Source of the DNA: an uncultured Pseudomonadota bacterium | Lineage (GTDB): Bacteria > Myxococcota_A > Bradymonadia > Bradymonadales > Bradymonadaceae | NCBI GenBank assembly: GCA_950059285.1 | Contig: CATLTV010000023.1 | Span: 1 to 41,600, forward strand | Reading direction: 5' to 3' | Length of the DNA: 41,600 bases | Part shown: positions 1 through 8,653 of the stretch, in pieces | Layout: each line of letters begins with the position of its first letter | Numbering within the stretch: position 1 is the stretch's first letter | Notes under the pieces: model-generated | The model's input: only the letters and a program-made list of their open reading frames with translations | Told to the model about the DNA's origin: nothing | Database searches by the model: none | Translations under genes and position numbers: made by a program

Positions 1-166
1 GCTGACCTTTTAAAAACCTGCGGTGCAGAGCGCTCAAGCCACTCATCTACCCATTCTTCAGATAACAACCTTTCCTTATTCAGGACGCTGTGCCTCTTCC
101 GAGCTCCTATTCACTTTTCAAAGAACTAAAATCTTTTTGTTTTCGACGTTGTTTCCAGCGCCGAGG
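1..166 (-). promoter_or_regulatory. rRNA operon leader (pre-16S) with boxA-like element
   Basis: Reading leftward on the minus strand, the DNA after the last tandem promoter carries AGTTCTTTGAAAAGTGAATA (minus strand, about 108-127). This resembles the boxA/leader element found ahead of 16S rRNA in many bacteria, where NusB/NusE-type antitermination complexes load. No ORF with a credible start covers this stretch. Together with the promoter array at 174-703 it indicates an rRNA operon transcribed leftward out of the window. The 16S gene itself is not visible, so this is an inference from leader and promoter design. Confidence 0.6.
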
Positions 167-173
167 GTCGACG

Positions 174-202
174 TTTATCGCTGACCCGTTTGAGTTTGTC
201 AA
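174..202 (-). promoter_or_regulatory. Promoter copy 5 (closest to the rRNA leader)
   Basis: Minus strand -35 TTGACA at 197-202, spacer of 17 bp, -10 GATAAA at 174-179, followed by CGTCGACC. A start site near 166 would give a leader containing the boxA-like element at about 108-127. The GC-rich discriminator is typical of promoters under stringent (ppGpp) control. Confidence 0.7.
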
Positions 203-294
203 GAGTTATTTTTGTTTTTTTTCAAAACCGAAACTCTCAATTTCACTCACCTTTTCAACTCGGCGGCGTGTGCTGCCTCGTTGAGGGGTCGGCG

Positions 295-323
295 TTTATC
301 GCCGAACCGCCTGGGCTTGTCAA
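295..323 (-). promoter_or_regulatory. Promoter copy 4 of the rrn-type array
   Basis: Minus strand -35 TTGACA at 318-323, spacer of 17 bp, -10 GATAAA at 295-300, then the discriminator CGCCGACC. The upstream A/T-rich element is at about 327-347. Confidence 0.7.
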
Positions 324-417
324 GAGTTGTTTTGAACTTTTTTATTCAGCTCGAAGCTCTTAACTTCACTCACCTTCTCAACTCAGCAACATTTAATGCC
401 TCGTTGATGGGTTGGCG

Positions 418-446
418 TTTATCGCCGAACCACTCAAGCTTGTCAA
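418..446 (-). promoter_or_regulatory. Promoter copy 3 of the rrn-type array
   Basis: Minus strand -35 TTGACA at 441-446, spacer of 17 bp, -10 GATAAA at 418-423, then a GC-rich discriminator. The upstream A/T-rich element is at about 450-475. Confidence 0.7.
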
Positions 447-539
447 GGTTTGTTTTGAACTTTTTTCAAAATTCAAATTTCTCAACGTCGCTTACCTTTT
501 CAACTCGGCGGCGTGTGCTGCCTCGTCGAAGGGTCGGCG

Positions 540-568
540 TTTATCGCTGACCCGTTTGAGTTTGTCAA
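540..568 (-). promoter_or_regulatory. Promoter copy 2 of the rrn-type array
   Basis: Minus strand -35 TTGACA at 563-568, spacer of 17 bp, -10 GATAAA at 540-545, followed by the GC-rich discriminator CGCCGACC. The A/T-rich inverted repeat at 573-594 is in the UP-element position. Confidence 0.7.
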
Positions 569-674
569 GGTTTGTTTTGAACTTTTTTCAAAACCCTTTT
601 TCTCACTCAAACCCTCAACGTCTCAAACCGCCAAAACTTGAATGTTTTGTTGTTCTCCCCGTCAAGGGATGGCG

Positions 675-703
675 TTTATGAGGGAGTGGCCATTTTTTGT
701 CAA
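675..703 (-). promoter_or_regulatory. Promoter copy 1 (most upstream) of the rrn-type array
   Basis: Minus strand -35 TTGACA at 698-703, spacer of 17 bp, -10 CATAAA at 675-680. The A/T-rich element at 706-732 directly upstream could act as an UP element. It lies 46 bp beyond the 3' end region of the LRR gene that ends at 750. Confidence 0.6.
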
Positions 704-749
704 CCGTGATTTTAAACTTTTTTCAAAATCACACACGATACACCTTCTC

Positions 750-2516
750 CTACCATGGATAACGCGTCTCATGACGCTCCACGCTAAACCTCTCAAGGCT
801 CTTGAACCATTGCGCCTGTTTCAGAGGCTCCACATCAGACAGGTTATAATTCATTAACAGGTCTAACTCACGTAATGACTCCCACCTCCCCTTTGCTATC
901 CACATAAGGTGATCATTGGTTAAATCCATCCCCTGTAACCTCAGCACTTTTAACCTCCCTATATAAGGTGTACGTAACAACGCCTTCACACCAACATCAC
1001 CAAGCCGACGCCCCGACAGGGTGAGCTCCTTCAACGCTTTTAAGTCTGCTTCAAAAAACACCTCAAAGTCTTCAGGTGTAAATTGACTATCTCTTACCTG
1101 TAAAACCTCCACATCATTCAGCGATATGGTGTCCCGAAATGCAGCAGCACTTAGATGGGAAAGATTATTTCTACTTAAAATCAAAGACTTAACGCCTTCA
1201 AACATAGAGGACATCAACATATGTGATGCAAGCTCGTCTGATATCTTACACCCTCCCAAGTTCAGAGACTTCAACCCTCTTAACCTGGTATTACGCAAGT
1301 ATGCCTCATGTGTAGAGGCTCCAAAGCCATTGCCAAAAAAACTCAGCGAGGTCAGGGACGCAAGCTTGTCGGATGAGAAAAGTGCTGTGGCACCCTCCTC
1401 CGCGATGCGATTGGCACCAAGATTCAAGGTATGTACTCCTGAGAGTACGTCAGACTTGGAGAGCGCCTCTACCCCTTCGTCTCCTATCTTGTTACTGCTC
1501 AAATCCAACAACTGTAGATCCCTCAGGTAAGGTGAGCTAGCCAGCGCTTTTGCGCCATCATCACCAAGCTGACACTGGGAGAGCGACAGATACATCAGGC
1601 GAGCACATCCTTTTGAGTTGGCAATCACATTGGCTCCGCTGACTCCTATGTTGGGGTTTGTGTCCAACATAAGCTGTTCAAGATGAGGCAGGTGATCGGA
1701 GTTGACCAGGGCCTGCACTCCCTTCGCGGATATTCTGCTGAAATTTGCAGACAATGACCTCACGTTCTGCATTGCAGCACAACCTGCCAATAACTCCAGC
1801 CCTGCATCCTCAAGAAACGTATCGCCACCTCGCCGTCCCATTGAGCTAAATGCGCTGGCACTTAGCTCAATTTCACGTAACGCTGGTGAGCAAAACTCCT
1901 CGAACAATACACCAAACCCCTCAAATCCAGGCTGGTTCTCCCCAATATGCAGCGTTTCTAATGCGTCAAATGTATGACCCGAACTCAACGCTTTGATATG
2001 TGCTGTACCTAACTCGCACTTTCTTAGCCCCAACCATGTGAGACGCTTTACATATGCACTCCTTGACAGCCGCTCAATGGCATCTACATCAAGACGATTA
2101 AATGAAACCCCTAACTCGATAAGATGACACAACTTTTCGTCATGACGACTCAGTAATTTCAGCCCCTCACTTCCCTCCCCATGGTGAGAGAAGTGCACGC
2201 CACCCAAGGAGTGCACATACTGGGAGTTGAGCACCTCCTGAAGCTCCTCCACCGCCTTCACCTCGAGGCGAAATCTCGCAAAAGGCGCAACACGAGCGGC
2301 GTTCATGAACGTTGTTGCAGATTTGAATGCCACCAAACAGCTCTCAAATTTCCTCTCATAATCAACAAGATACGGCACAACCTCAGATCTGAACCTCTCT
2401 TTATCCTCGCGACAACTCGCCTCAATAAGCTGCCACATGTGCTCGCGTTCCTCTCGTCGCCATGTCTCCCTGTGCACAAGGCTTCTGATCTCTGAAAACC
2501 TGTCGTCCTGTTTCAC
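750..2516 (-). CDS. Leucine-rich repeat protein, ribonuclease-inhibitor type
   Basis: The 588-residue product has no signal peptide. From about residue 140 to the end it is a run of leucine-rich repeats of the RNI type, for example LQLLDLSSNKIGDEGVEAL, with a period near 24-28 residues. The first ~120 residues are a charged helical region without repeats. LRR solenoids bind other proteins; no catalytic motif is visible, so the role is unknown. The start is GTG at 2516, with ACGAGG placed five bases upstream. No in-frame ATG precedes it. It ends next to the promoter array without a clear terminator. The protein at 18427-19992 has a loosely similar N-terminal region and may be a distant relative. 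Confidence 0.85.
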   Translation of the reverse strand: MKQDDRFSEIRSLVHRETWRREEREHMWQLIEASCREDKERFRSEVVPYLVDYERKFESCLVAFKSATTFMNAARVAPFARFRLEVKAVEELQEVLNSQYVHSLGGVHFSHHGEGSEGLKLLSRHDEKLCHLIELGVSFNRLDVDAIERLSRSAYVKRLTWLGLRKCELGTAHIKALSSGHTFDALETLHIGENQPGFEGFGVLFEEFCSPALREIELSASAFSSMGRRGGDTFLEDAGLELLAGCAAMQNVRSLSANFSRISAKGVQALVNSDHLPHLEQLMLDTNPNIGVSGANVIANSKGCARLMYLSLSQCQLGDDGAKALASSPYLRDLQLLDLSSNKIGDEGVEALSKSDVLSGVHTLNLGANRIAEEGATALFSSDKLASLTSLSFFGNGFGASTHEAYLRNTRLRGLKSLNLGGCKISDELASHMLMSSMFEGVKSLILSRNNLSHLSAAAFRDTISLNDVEVLQVRDSQFTPEDFEVFFEADLKALKELTLSGRRLGDVGVKALLRTPYIGRLKVLRLQGMDLTNDHLMWIAKGRWESLRELDLLMNYNLSDVEPLKQAQWFKSLERFSVERHETRYPW

Positions 2517-2679
2517 ATTGGCCTCGTTTCGCGTGATGTACTCTTTTCTTGCTCACTCACTACACCAGTTATCATCGCAAGATCAAAGAGTTGTTGTCAT
2601 GTGTCTTGATTTCTTTTAATCTCGATCACACCAAAACGTCCACGCATTCGGTTTTAACTTTTTACAGAGCTCACCATCC

Positions 2680-4518
2680 ATGAAGACACCACAAGCACTC
2701 CCTCTTAAAACTTTACTCATTCTCAGCCTCCTTACTGCATGTGGTCCTGGCGACACGGCATCCTCCGAGGGCAACAACTGGTCACTTGATGATAACAAAG
2801 CCACCATGGATATGGGCATGGATTCCGATCTTCCTGATGGGGGTCAGGGTGTAGAATCCGATATGCTTGAGGGCTCTGATATGCCGTTGTGTGGTAATGG
2901 TGTGGTGGACGATGGTGAAATTTGTGATGGCAACTGCCCTGAATCAAGCAGTGTTTGCCCTCCTCCGCCCGCAGATGCATGTACCATCTCAGTCTACAGC
3001 GGAAGCCCTGAAACATGTGATGCAACCTGCGAGTTTCTTCAGGAAACTCGCTGTACTGGCGATGATGGTTGCTGTCCAGAAGGCTGCACGTTTGAAGAGG
3101 ATTCGGACTGCTCCGAGCCTCCGCCCAACTGTGGAAACGGTATCATTGATGATGGAGAGACCTGTGATGGTGACTGCCCAGAAACTATCACTGATTGCAT
3201 TCCCTCCACTGCATGTGAGCTCACCGAGCTTCAAGGAAATGCTGACATGTGCACCTCAGAGTGTGTGCTCACAGTCATCGATACCTGCATCAGTGATGAT
3301 GGGTGCTGTCCACAAGGATGCACCTTTAATGAAGATTCGGACTGCGAACCGCCAGAGCCCGTATGTGGAAACGATATCATTGAGGGCAACGAAGCATGCG
3401 ATGGTGACTGCCCCATGACCGAGGCTGATTGCGATGATCAAAACGCATGTACAAATGATCTCATCGCTGGCGACGCGTCAATGTGTACCGCCATGTGCGG
3501 ATCAACTCCAGTCACAGCCTGCTCAAGTGGAGATGGATGCTGCCCACAAGGATGTGAAGGAATGGACTCCGATTGTGATGAGACAGACCTCTGCAACCAA
3601 TCGATTCCTACCGCTCCCCCTTATGGTCCTGCCTCCATCATCAACATGTTCGCGCTCGGTGATGCAAATACGGGCTTTGACATTGATAATGATGGCACTG
3701 TCAATAACTCGTTGGGCGGATTCATCGATACTTTTGGCTCAAACCTTGGCTTCTCACGTGCAAACTACAACCAGACCGTAGATCAACTCATTCAGTCTGG
3801 ACAACTCGCACTTCTCCTTGAACATGAATCACTTACAGGTCTAATTGGCCCGCAAACTTACACGATCAATGTGCTCAATGGCGCACCACGCTGCTTCGCT
3901 GCTCCCGATCCACAGGGAGGCAACTTCTATGATGTGGAAGCAGCAAGTTATACACCGCAGGGCGTGCCTCGCACTCAACTTGCGCCCTCAACCTTCTCAT
4001 CCATGAATCAAATCGCTGGCACGGCCACATCCACTTCAGAGTTCATCTTTGAATTCGATCTCGCAGGTGTGATCCTCAAACTCCCCGTCAAGGGATTGCG
4101 AATCACAGCCGATCTTAATCCTGTCCTTAGCTCACTTCCCTCCAAGGGCATTGCGTTGGCCAACGGTCTTCTTGGTGGCTACCTCGCGCTTGATGATATG
4201 TACTCCACCATCAATGACTTCGTGATCGCAGACTGTTCTTGTGTCTCGGGGCCAAATATGCCATTGATCAATGTAAATGGCTCAAACAGTACCTGTAATG
4301 GCGGATTCAACGCATCCTCATGTGGTGGAAGCCAGATCGATCAAGCATGTGCCACGGTAATTGATAACTGCTCCCTCTTGACGGGTCTCTTTGTCACCTT
4401 CACCGCAGATATCAACACACAAAACCCAGACACACCCTGTGGCAGTGATTGTGATGCGATCAGCGTTGGCTTTGACTTTACCGCTGCGGGTGCACGAATC
4501 CTGGAAGAAACACCATAA
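2680..4518 (+). CDS. Lipoprotein with Myxococcus-type cysteine-rich repeats
   Basis: The 612-residue product begins with a lipoprotein signal peptide ending in LLTAC, so it should be lipidated at about Cys21 and anchored in a membrane. An Asp/Met/Gly-rich linker (about residues 30-68) leads into three repeats starting CGNGVVDDGEICDG, CGNGIIDDGETCDG and CGNDIIEGNEACDG. These resemble the disulfide repeats common in myxobacterial surface proteins. Each is followed by a GDGCCP(E/Q)GC block. The C-terminal ~290 residues are a separate, less Cys-rich domain I do not recognise; it mentions no catalytic signature. It is convergent with the GTPase gene, and a 72-bp palindrome lies between them. Probably a surface or periplasmic adhesion or binding protein; function unknown. 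Confidence 0.85.
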   Translation: MKTPQALPLKTLLILSLLTACGPGDTASSEGNNWSLDDNKATMDMGMDSDLPDGGQGVESDMLEGSDMPLCGNGVVDDGEICDGNCPESSSVCPPPPADACTISVYSGSPETCDATCEFLQETRCTGDDGCCPEGCTFEEDSDCSEPPPNCGNGIIDDGETCDGDCPETITDCIPSTACELTELQGNADMCTSECVLTVIDTCISDDGCCPQGCTFNEDSDCEPPEPVCGNDIIEGNEACDGDCPMTEADCDDQNACTNDLIAGDASMCTAMCGSTPVTACSSGDGCCPQGCEGMDSDCDETDLCNQSIPTAPPYGPASIINMFALGDANTGFDIDNDGTVNNSLGGFIDTFGSNLGFSRANYNQTVDQLIQSGQLALLLEHESLTGLIGPQTYTINVLNGAPRCFAAPDPQGGNFYDVEAASYTPQGVPRTQLAPSTFSSMNQIAGTATSTSEFIFEFDLAGVILKLPVKGLRITADLNPVLSSLPSKGIALANGLLGGYLALDDMYSTINDFVIADCSCVSGPNMPLINVNGSNSTCNGGFNASSCGGSQIDQACATVIDNCSLLTGLFVTFTADINTQNPDTPCGSDCDAISVGFDFTAAGARILEETP

Positions 4519-4523
4519 TAAGA

Positions 4524-4595
4524 CGTTGAAAAAAGACGAGAAAGGGGCGGCAAATCGCTAGCGATTTGCCGCCCCTTTCTCGTCTTTTTTCAACG
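4524..4595. terminator. 72-bp perfect palindrome, bidirectional terminator (palindrome 1)
   Basis: Two 36-base arms pair without any mismatch or loop; the centre CTAG is at 4558-4561. A GC-rich core (GGGGCGGC) is flanked by A-tracts on the left and T-tracts on the right, so transcripts of either strand would form a hairpin followed by U-rich sequence. It sits between the convergent genes ending at 4518 and 4636. The same element recurs at 8571-8642. Confidence 0.85.
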
Positions 4596-4635
4596 CTATA
4601 AAAGCCACATTACGATACAAGTACGAACGCCACCG

Positions 4636-7600
4636 TCATGAAGAAAGAAGGTCATCCAACGCATCAAACTCATAACGCCACCTCACCTCCAGAGCCAGCA
4701 GATCAAGATCAGACTGTGCACGCGCGCAAAAACGTTGCGCGGCATCAAAGAAGGTTTCATACCATTGCTGTAACTCCTGTGCGAACCCCTCCTTGAGGCC
4801 AGGAATCAAGGGTCTGAGCATCCCCTTCCATATCTTCATATCCTCATCCTTGGCGCTCATCTTCACGATCTCATCAAGCACGTTGCCAGCCGCAGCATCG
4901 ATCTGACCGCGCGCGCGTGCCAATAGACGGCCATAAACGCGCTCCTCTAACAAGAGTTTGAGCACGCCAACCTCATCCTGAAAACCCTCCAGACGACGAC
5001 CCAACCCGCGCGCATCCTGCAACGCCATGGAGCTCAGCAGTGGACCCACCTTCTCGGCAAGCTCTGCCTCGATCACGCGCACATCATGCAGGACGCGATC
5101 GCGCGATACATGCAACAATGACTCAAAACGATCCTCGATCAGCTGCACCAAATAATCACGATCCTCCTCACCCAGCAGCATTCTCCTCGATACCCACGAT
5201 GAGGATGGATGCAGCGCTTCGTTGATCTCCTTGGTGATGGCGCGCCACATAAACTCAACGCCATCTTCAAGATCCATCAACTCAAAACCAGCCACACGTT
5301 TTGGGCGTCCTGTATGAAGCTCATCCACCCACAACGCAAGACTCTGCAAGACCTCATCCTGTCGGTCATACTCTGCGTGAAGCTCCCGTTTGTATGTTGA
5401 AACCTCTGTCAGCAACGCCTTCAGGTGACGCTGCCCCTCAATCGTCTTGATACGCCCTGCCTTCTGGACGATTTTTTGCTGCAAATGCTCCTGAAATGCA
5501 GTCAAGCCACTTTGATCAAGCTGTGTGTTCACCATCTCAATGAACGCAGGGTCATCCTGTTCCTCCACACTTGCCTGTTGCTTGAGACGGTGTGCCTGCT
5601 GCGCCTCCAACGCCGATACGGGATAACAGCCAGCAATGTAATCGCCAGCATTTTCAATCACATAATCCATCAAATGTGTCACATCATCTTCACGTGAACC
5701 ATATGCACCAAGGCGATCTATCTTGTTGATCAAAATAATCAACCTCTCGCTGCCTCCAGGGATGCTCTGAATCCGATCAAACTCGGACTGTGACAAGACC
5801 TGATTGGCATCCAGCACCCACAAGATCGCCTCGGCCTCCTCCAGCGCTGTCGTGGCCACATCTTCATGGCGGTCTTCAAGCGCGTTAAAGCCAGGTGTGT
5901 CCCAAAAATGAAGCGCTCTTAACTCAGGAAATGGTGCGAGGTACTGGAGGTGATCGATCGCCTCACCATTATCCTTCATCAGCCTCTTGGCCTCCTTGAA
6001 GGAGACCTCCACCGCCTCTTCCTCTCCTCGCCAAACCACCCTCGCAGCCTGTCTTGGACCATACTGAATAATGCCCGTGTGAGCCGTCGTGGGGAGTACA
6101 CCCATGGGTAAGATCTCTACTCCCATAAGGGCATTGATTAACGTGGATTTACCTGCGTTAAACTCACCCACAATTGCCACAGAAAGCGGCGCAGATAATG
6201 CTCCTGTAACACGCTGCACATCGGGCAAAAAACGACTCAAGCGCTGATCCGAGACAAACACACCTTGCAACGAACCCAGCACACGCTCAATCTTCAGGGG
6301 ATCATCCAGATCAGAGGGGAGATCAAGCTTTGGTTTAAGTCCCTGTAACGCAGACTCCTGAAGCTCATCAAAACGCGCATCAAAACGTGCGCGTACATCA
6401 TCAGGAACCTCCTGCAAACTCATCAGCGCGCGCGCATAATCTCTTGACGCAACCTCAACTTGAGCAAGTTCCATCGCGAGTTCTGCGCTCAGCTTCTGCT
6501 CTCGCCAACCGGGAGTTCCTGTCTCCATGTCGCGCTTTTTACTCCCCTCACGCAATGCTTCTTCAAGCACCTGACGTGCACCCGAGAAGTCGCCCAACAT
6601 CCTGCGTGCCTTGCCCTGCCCAAGCAATGCAGAACGCGTCAAGCTGTGGCCATGTAACGCCAACACCTTGCCAAACAACTCAAGTGCGCGTTGAGGTTGT
6701 TCAGCAAGCAACGCAAGCTCACCTGCGCCCAACAGCGCCTCACCATGGGCAGGATCTTGCACAAGCGCCTGTTCATAAGCCCTTGCTGCTACTGGCATTT
6801 CTCCGCGCTCCCTGGCGAGCAACGCACGAAGAACATGGAATGAGGCGCCAAGGGAGCTCTGGCTTAACTTGCTCTGTGCTTGCTCCAACAACTCACTGGC
6901 CAACTTGATATGCTCAAGACGTAACGCCAGCCGTGCGGCCCCCAGTAAGGCCTCTACCAGCTGGCTTGTTGTCACTTTGTTTCCACCAGCGTGCTCCACA
7001 GCGCGCTGATACGAAGACAGTGCCTCCTGATCTTCCTCAAGAGCCTCTGCAATACGCGCGTGCACAAGGTGAGCGTGGAGATCCTGAGAGGCGAGGATAT
7101 TAGCGTGGGACATCGCAGCCATCGCCTCCTGATACTGTCCTCGCTCGTACAGCGCTTCACCAAGAAGCAGACTGGCCTGCACATCTTTTTGCTGCAAACG
7201 CATCCCCTTCTTGAGCTCCTTGATCGCTTTGTCCGCGCGACCCGAACGCAAATACACTCGCCCCATGGCCTCATGAAGCTCTCCCTTGAACTCATCGGTC
7301 ATTGATGTGCCTGGCTCAAGCTGGAGGGCACGGAGCAAGTGATCCTGCGCCGCTCTCCACTCGTGGATCTGCTCAAACGCAAGCGCAGCCCAGTAATGGC
7401 TTTGTGGTTGCTCCTTGAGCTCGATCGCCCGACGCAGTTCACGCGCGGCCTCTTGCGGGTTACCTCTGTGGTAATGACACAACCCCCTTAAATGATGCAC
7501 CCTCGCCAATGGGGTCGCGGATTGAATTCTTGAGAGGATCGTCAATGCCTCCTCGTAATGTCCAAGCTCGTACTGCTGCACTGCACGTTGCAGCAGCGTG

Positions 7601-7686
7601 TGGACTTCATCCGAAATCCTGACCTCTTCAATGAAATCCCCAAAAATCCCACCCACACGCTCTGTGAATCGATCAAAAATACCCAC
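4636..7686 (-). CDS. TPR-repeat protein fused to a dynamin-like GTPase
   Basis: The product is 1016 residues from the GTG at 7686. This start has TGAGG eight bases upstream and gives MGIFDRF. The frame stays open upstream to another GTG at 7737. Residues about 30-430 are tetratricopeptide repeats, a protein-binding solenoid. A dynamin-family GTPase domain follows: P-loop GEFNAGKS at 507-514, a PTTAHT switch I segment, DTPGF at 596-600 and NKID at 654-657. The last ~300 residues are helical with no clear membrane segment. Bacterial dynamin-like proteins remodel membranes or act as nucleotide-dependent scaffolds. The fusion suggests TPR-mediated recruitment; the partner is unknown. It is divergent from ssb. 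Confidence 0.88.
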   Translation of the reverse strand: MGIFDRFTERVGGIFGDFIEEVRISDEVHTLLQRAVQQYELGHYEEALTILSRIQSATPLARVHHLRGLCHYHRGNPQEAARELRRAIELKEQPQSHYWAALAFEQIHEWRAAQDHLLRALQLEPGTSMTDEFKGELHEAMGRVYLRSGRADKAIKELKKGMRLQQKDVQASLLLGEALYERGQYQEAMAAMSHANILASQDLHAHLVHARIAEALEEDQEALSSYQRAVEHAGGNKVTTSQLVEALLGAARLALRLEHIKLASELLEQAQSKLSQSSLGASFHVLRALLARERGEMPVAARAYEQALVQDPAHGEALLGAGELALLAEQPQRALELFGKVLALHGHSLTRSALLGQGKARRMLGDFSGARQVLEEALREGSKKRDMETGTPGWREQKLSAELAMELAQVEVASRDYARALMSLQEVPDDVRARFDARFDELQESALQGLKPKLDLPSDLDDPLKIERVLGSLQGVFVSDQRLSRFLPDVQRVTGALSAPLSVAIVGEFNAGKSTLINALMGVEILPMGVLPTTAHTGIIQYGPRQAARVVWRGEEEAVEVSFKEAKRLMKDNGEAIDHLQYLAPFPELRALHFWDTPGFNALEDRHEDVATTALEEAEAILWVLDANQVLSQSEFDRIQSIPGGSERLIILINKIDRLGAYGSREDDVTHLMDYVIENAGDYIAGCYPVSALEAQQAHRLKQQASVEEQDDPAFIEMVNTQLDQSGLTAFQEHLQQKIVQKAGRIKTIEGQRHLKALLTEVSTYKRELHAEYDRQDEVLQSLALWVDELHTGRPKRVAGFELMDLEDGVEFMWRAITKEINEALHPSSSWVSRRMLLGEEDRDYLVQLIEDRFESLLHVSRDRVLHDVRVIEAELAEKVGPLLSSMALQDARGLGRRLEGFQDEVGVLKLLLEERVYGRLLARARGQIDAAAGNVLDEIVKMSAKDEDMKIWKGMLRPLIPGLKEGFAQELQQWYETFFDAAQRFCARAQSDLDLLALEVRWRYEFDALDDLLSS

Positions 7687-8073
7687 GGTCCAAACCTCAA
7701 ATGAAAAAGACACCAAAGACAATTCAACGTGGGGCACAGTATCAAACCCCCTCCAAAACTACCACGTCACAACACAAAACCTATAAAGATCAAGAAGATG
7801 ATATTAACCACATGAATGATCGTTTTACGAATAATTTAGCCGTTGTGTTCAGCCCCAAATTGATTAATATACACAGTATCGGAGCTGGTCAGTGATTGGC
7901 CCTGTTGTGATGACTTTGAGATGCATAGAAAATTGCCCTCGACACACAACACCAACATCGCGTGCTCCGACAACCATGTGGCACCTGGGGGTCCAGGTGT
8001 TGTGACCCAAGTTATTTTACTGTCTTGATAATATAAAAGAGCAAGATGGTCCTAAACCAAAAGGAGTACAATT
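7687..8073. other. Divergent intergenic region between GTPase and ssb
   Basis: No gene is visible here. It must hold the promoters of both flanking genes. A short inverted repeat, CACCTGG-N4-CCAGGTG, lies at 7982-7999, about 75 bp ahead of ssb, and could be an operator or a leader hairpin. A/T-rich DNA at about 8011-8037 is where I would place the ssb promoter, but no well-spaced hexamer pair is convincing. Confidence 0.4.
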
Positions 8074-8568
8074 ATGGCCAGTGTTAATAGAGTTATCGTA
8101 TTGGGAAACCTTGGTGCAGATCCTGAGTTGCGCTACACACAAAGTGGTGCTGCTGTGGCAAACCTTCGCGTCGCCACAAACGAGCGTTGGAAAGACAAGG
8201 ATGGCGGACAGCAAGAGCGCACAGAGTGGCACTCCATTGTGGTCTTCGGCCGTCAGGCTGAAAACTGCGAGAAGTACCTCAAAAAAGGTCGCTCCGTGTA
8301 TGTTGAAGGTCGTCTTCAGACCAACGAGTGGGAAGACAAGGATGGCAACAAGCGCTACACCACCGAAATCGTGGCTCAAACCGTCCAGTTCCTGAGCGGT
8401 GGCAGCGATGATGGCGGCGGATACAGTGGCGGTGGTGGCGGCTACAGCGGTGGCGGCGGTGGAAACCGTGGCGGTGGTCGCAGCAGCAGCGGCGGCGGTG
8501 GAAACCGTGGCGGTGGCGGCGGAAACAACTACGACCAATCCTTCGATGACGAAGACATCCCGTTCTAA
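8074..8568 (+). CDS. ssb: Single-stranded DNA-binding protein
   Basis: SSB coats single-stranded DNA during replication, repair and recombination and recruits partner proteins through its C-terminal tip. The 164-residue product has the OB fold at residues 1-110, beginning [20 protein letters not shown] and containing [21 protein letters not shown] glycine-rich linker of about 45 residues with repeated [10 protein letters not shown]-like units follows, then the conserved acidic tip DDEDIPF. An AGGAG ribosome site precedes the ATG. The gene stands alone and ends 2 bases before a 72-bp palindromic terminator. Identification is firm. Confidence 0.98.
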   Translation: MASVNRVIVLGNLGADPELRYTQSGAAVANLRVATNERWKDKDGGQQERTEWHSIVVFGRQAENCEKYLKKGRSVYVEGRLQTNEWEDKDGNKRYTTEIVAQTVQFLSGGSDDGGGYSGGGGGYSGGGGGNRGGGRSSSGGGGNRGGGGGNNYDQSFDDEDIPF

Positions 8569-8570
8569 GC

Positions 8571-8642
8571 CATTGAAAAAAGACGAGAAAGGGGCGGCAA
8601 ATCGCTAGCGATTTGCCGCCCCTTTCTCGTCTTTTTTCAATG
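8571..8642. terminator. 72-bp perfect palindrome, second copy (palindrome 2)
   Basis: It is identical to the element at 4524-4595 over the inner 68 bases and is likewise mismatch-free. The only difference is the pair at the second outermost position, which is G-C there and A-T here. It separates the convergent ssb and WD40 genes, and the A- and T-tracts suit termination in both directions. Confidence 0.85.
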
Positions 8643-8653
8643 AAGACACAATG

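Larger units (their letters stand above)
133..735 (-). repeat. Degenerate ~122-bp tandem repeat, five copies, each with a promoter
   Basis: The landmark GTTTATC/G recurs at 173, 294, 417, 539 and 674, giving periods of 121, 123, 122 and 135 bp. Each unit contains, in minus-strand order, an A/T-rich inverted repeat of the type GTTTTGAA...TTCAAAAC, a TTGACA box, a 17-bp spacer, a GATAAA-like box, and a GC-rich stretch. The spacers have drifted while the two hexamers and the spacing are kept. That pattern points to selection on promoter function and argues against recent duplication alone. Plus-strand ORFs across the array are by-products of the repeats. Confidence 0.85.

Noticed and set aside
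133-735. CRISPR array or a set of small plus-strand genes
   Set aside because: Unit length (~122 bp), drift across the whole unit and lack of short identical repeats with unique spacers exclude CRISPR. The plus-strand ORFs are shadows of the promoter repeat and have no ribosome sites.
4524-8642. Insertion sequence or MITE with the duplicated 72-bp palindrome
   Set aside because: No transposase, no target-site duplication and no shared flanking sequence; the position at convergent gene ends is better explained by a terminator.
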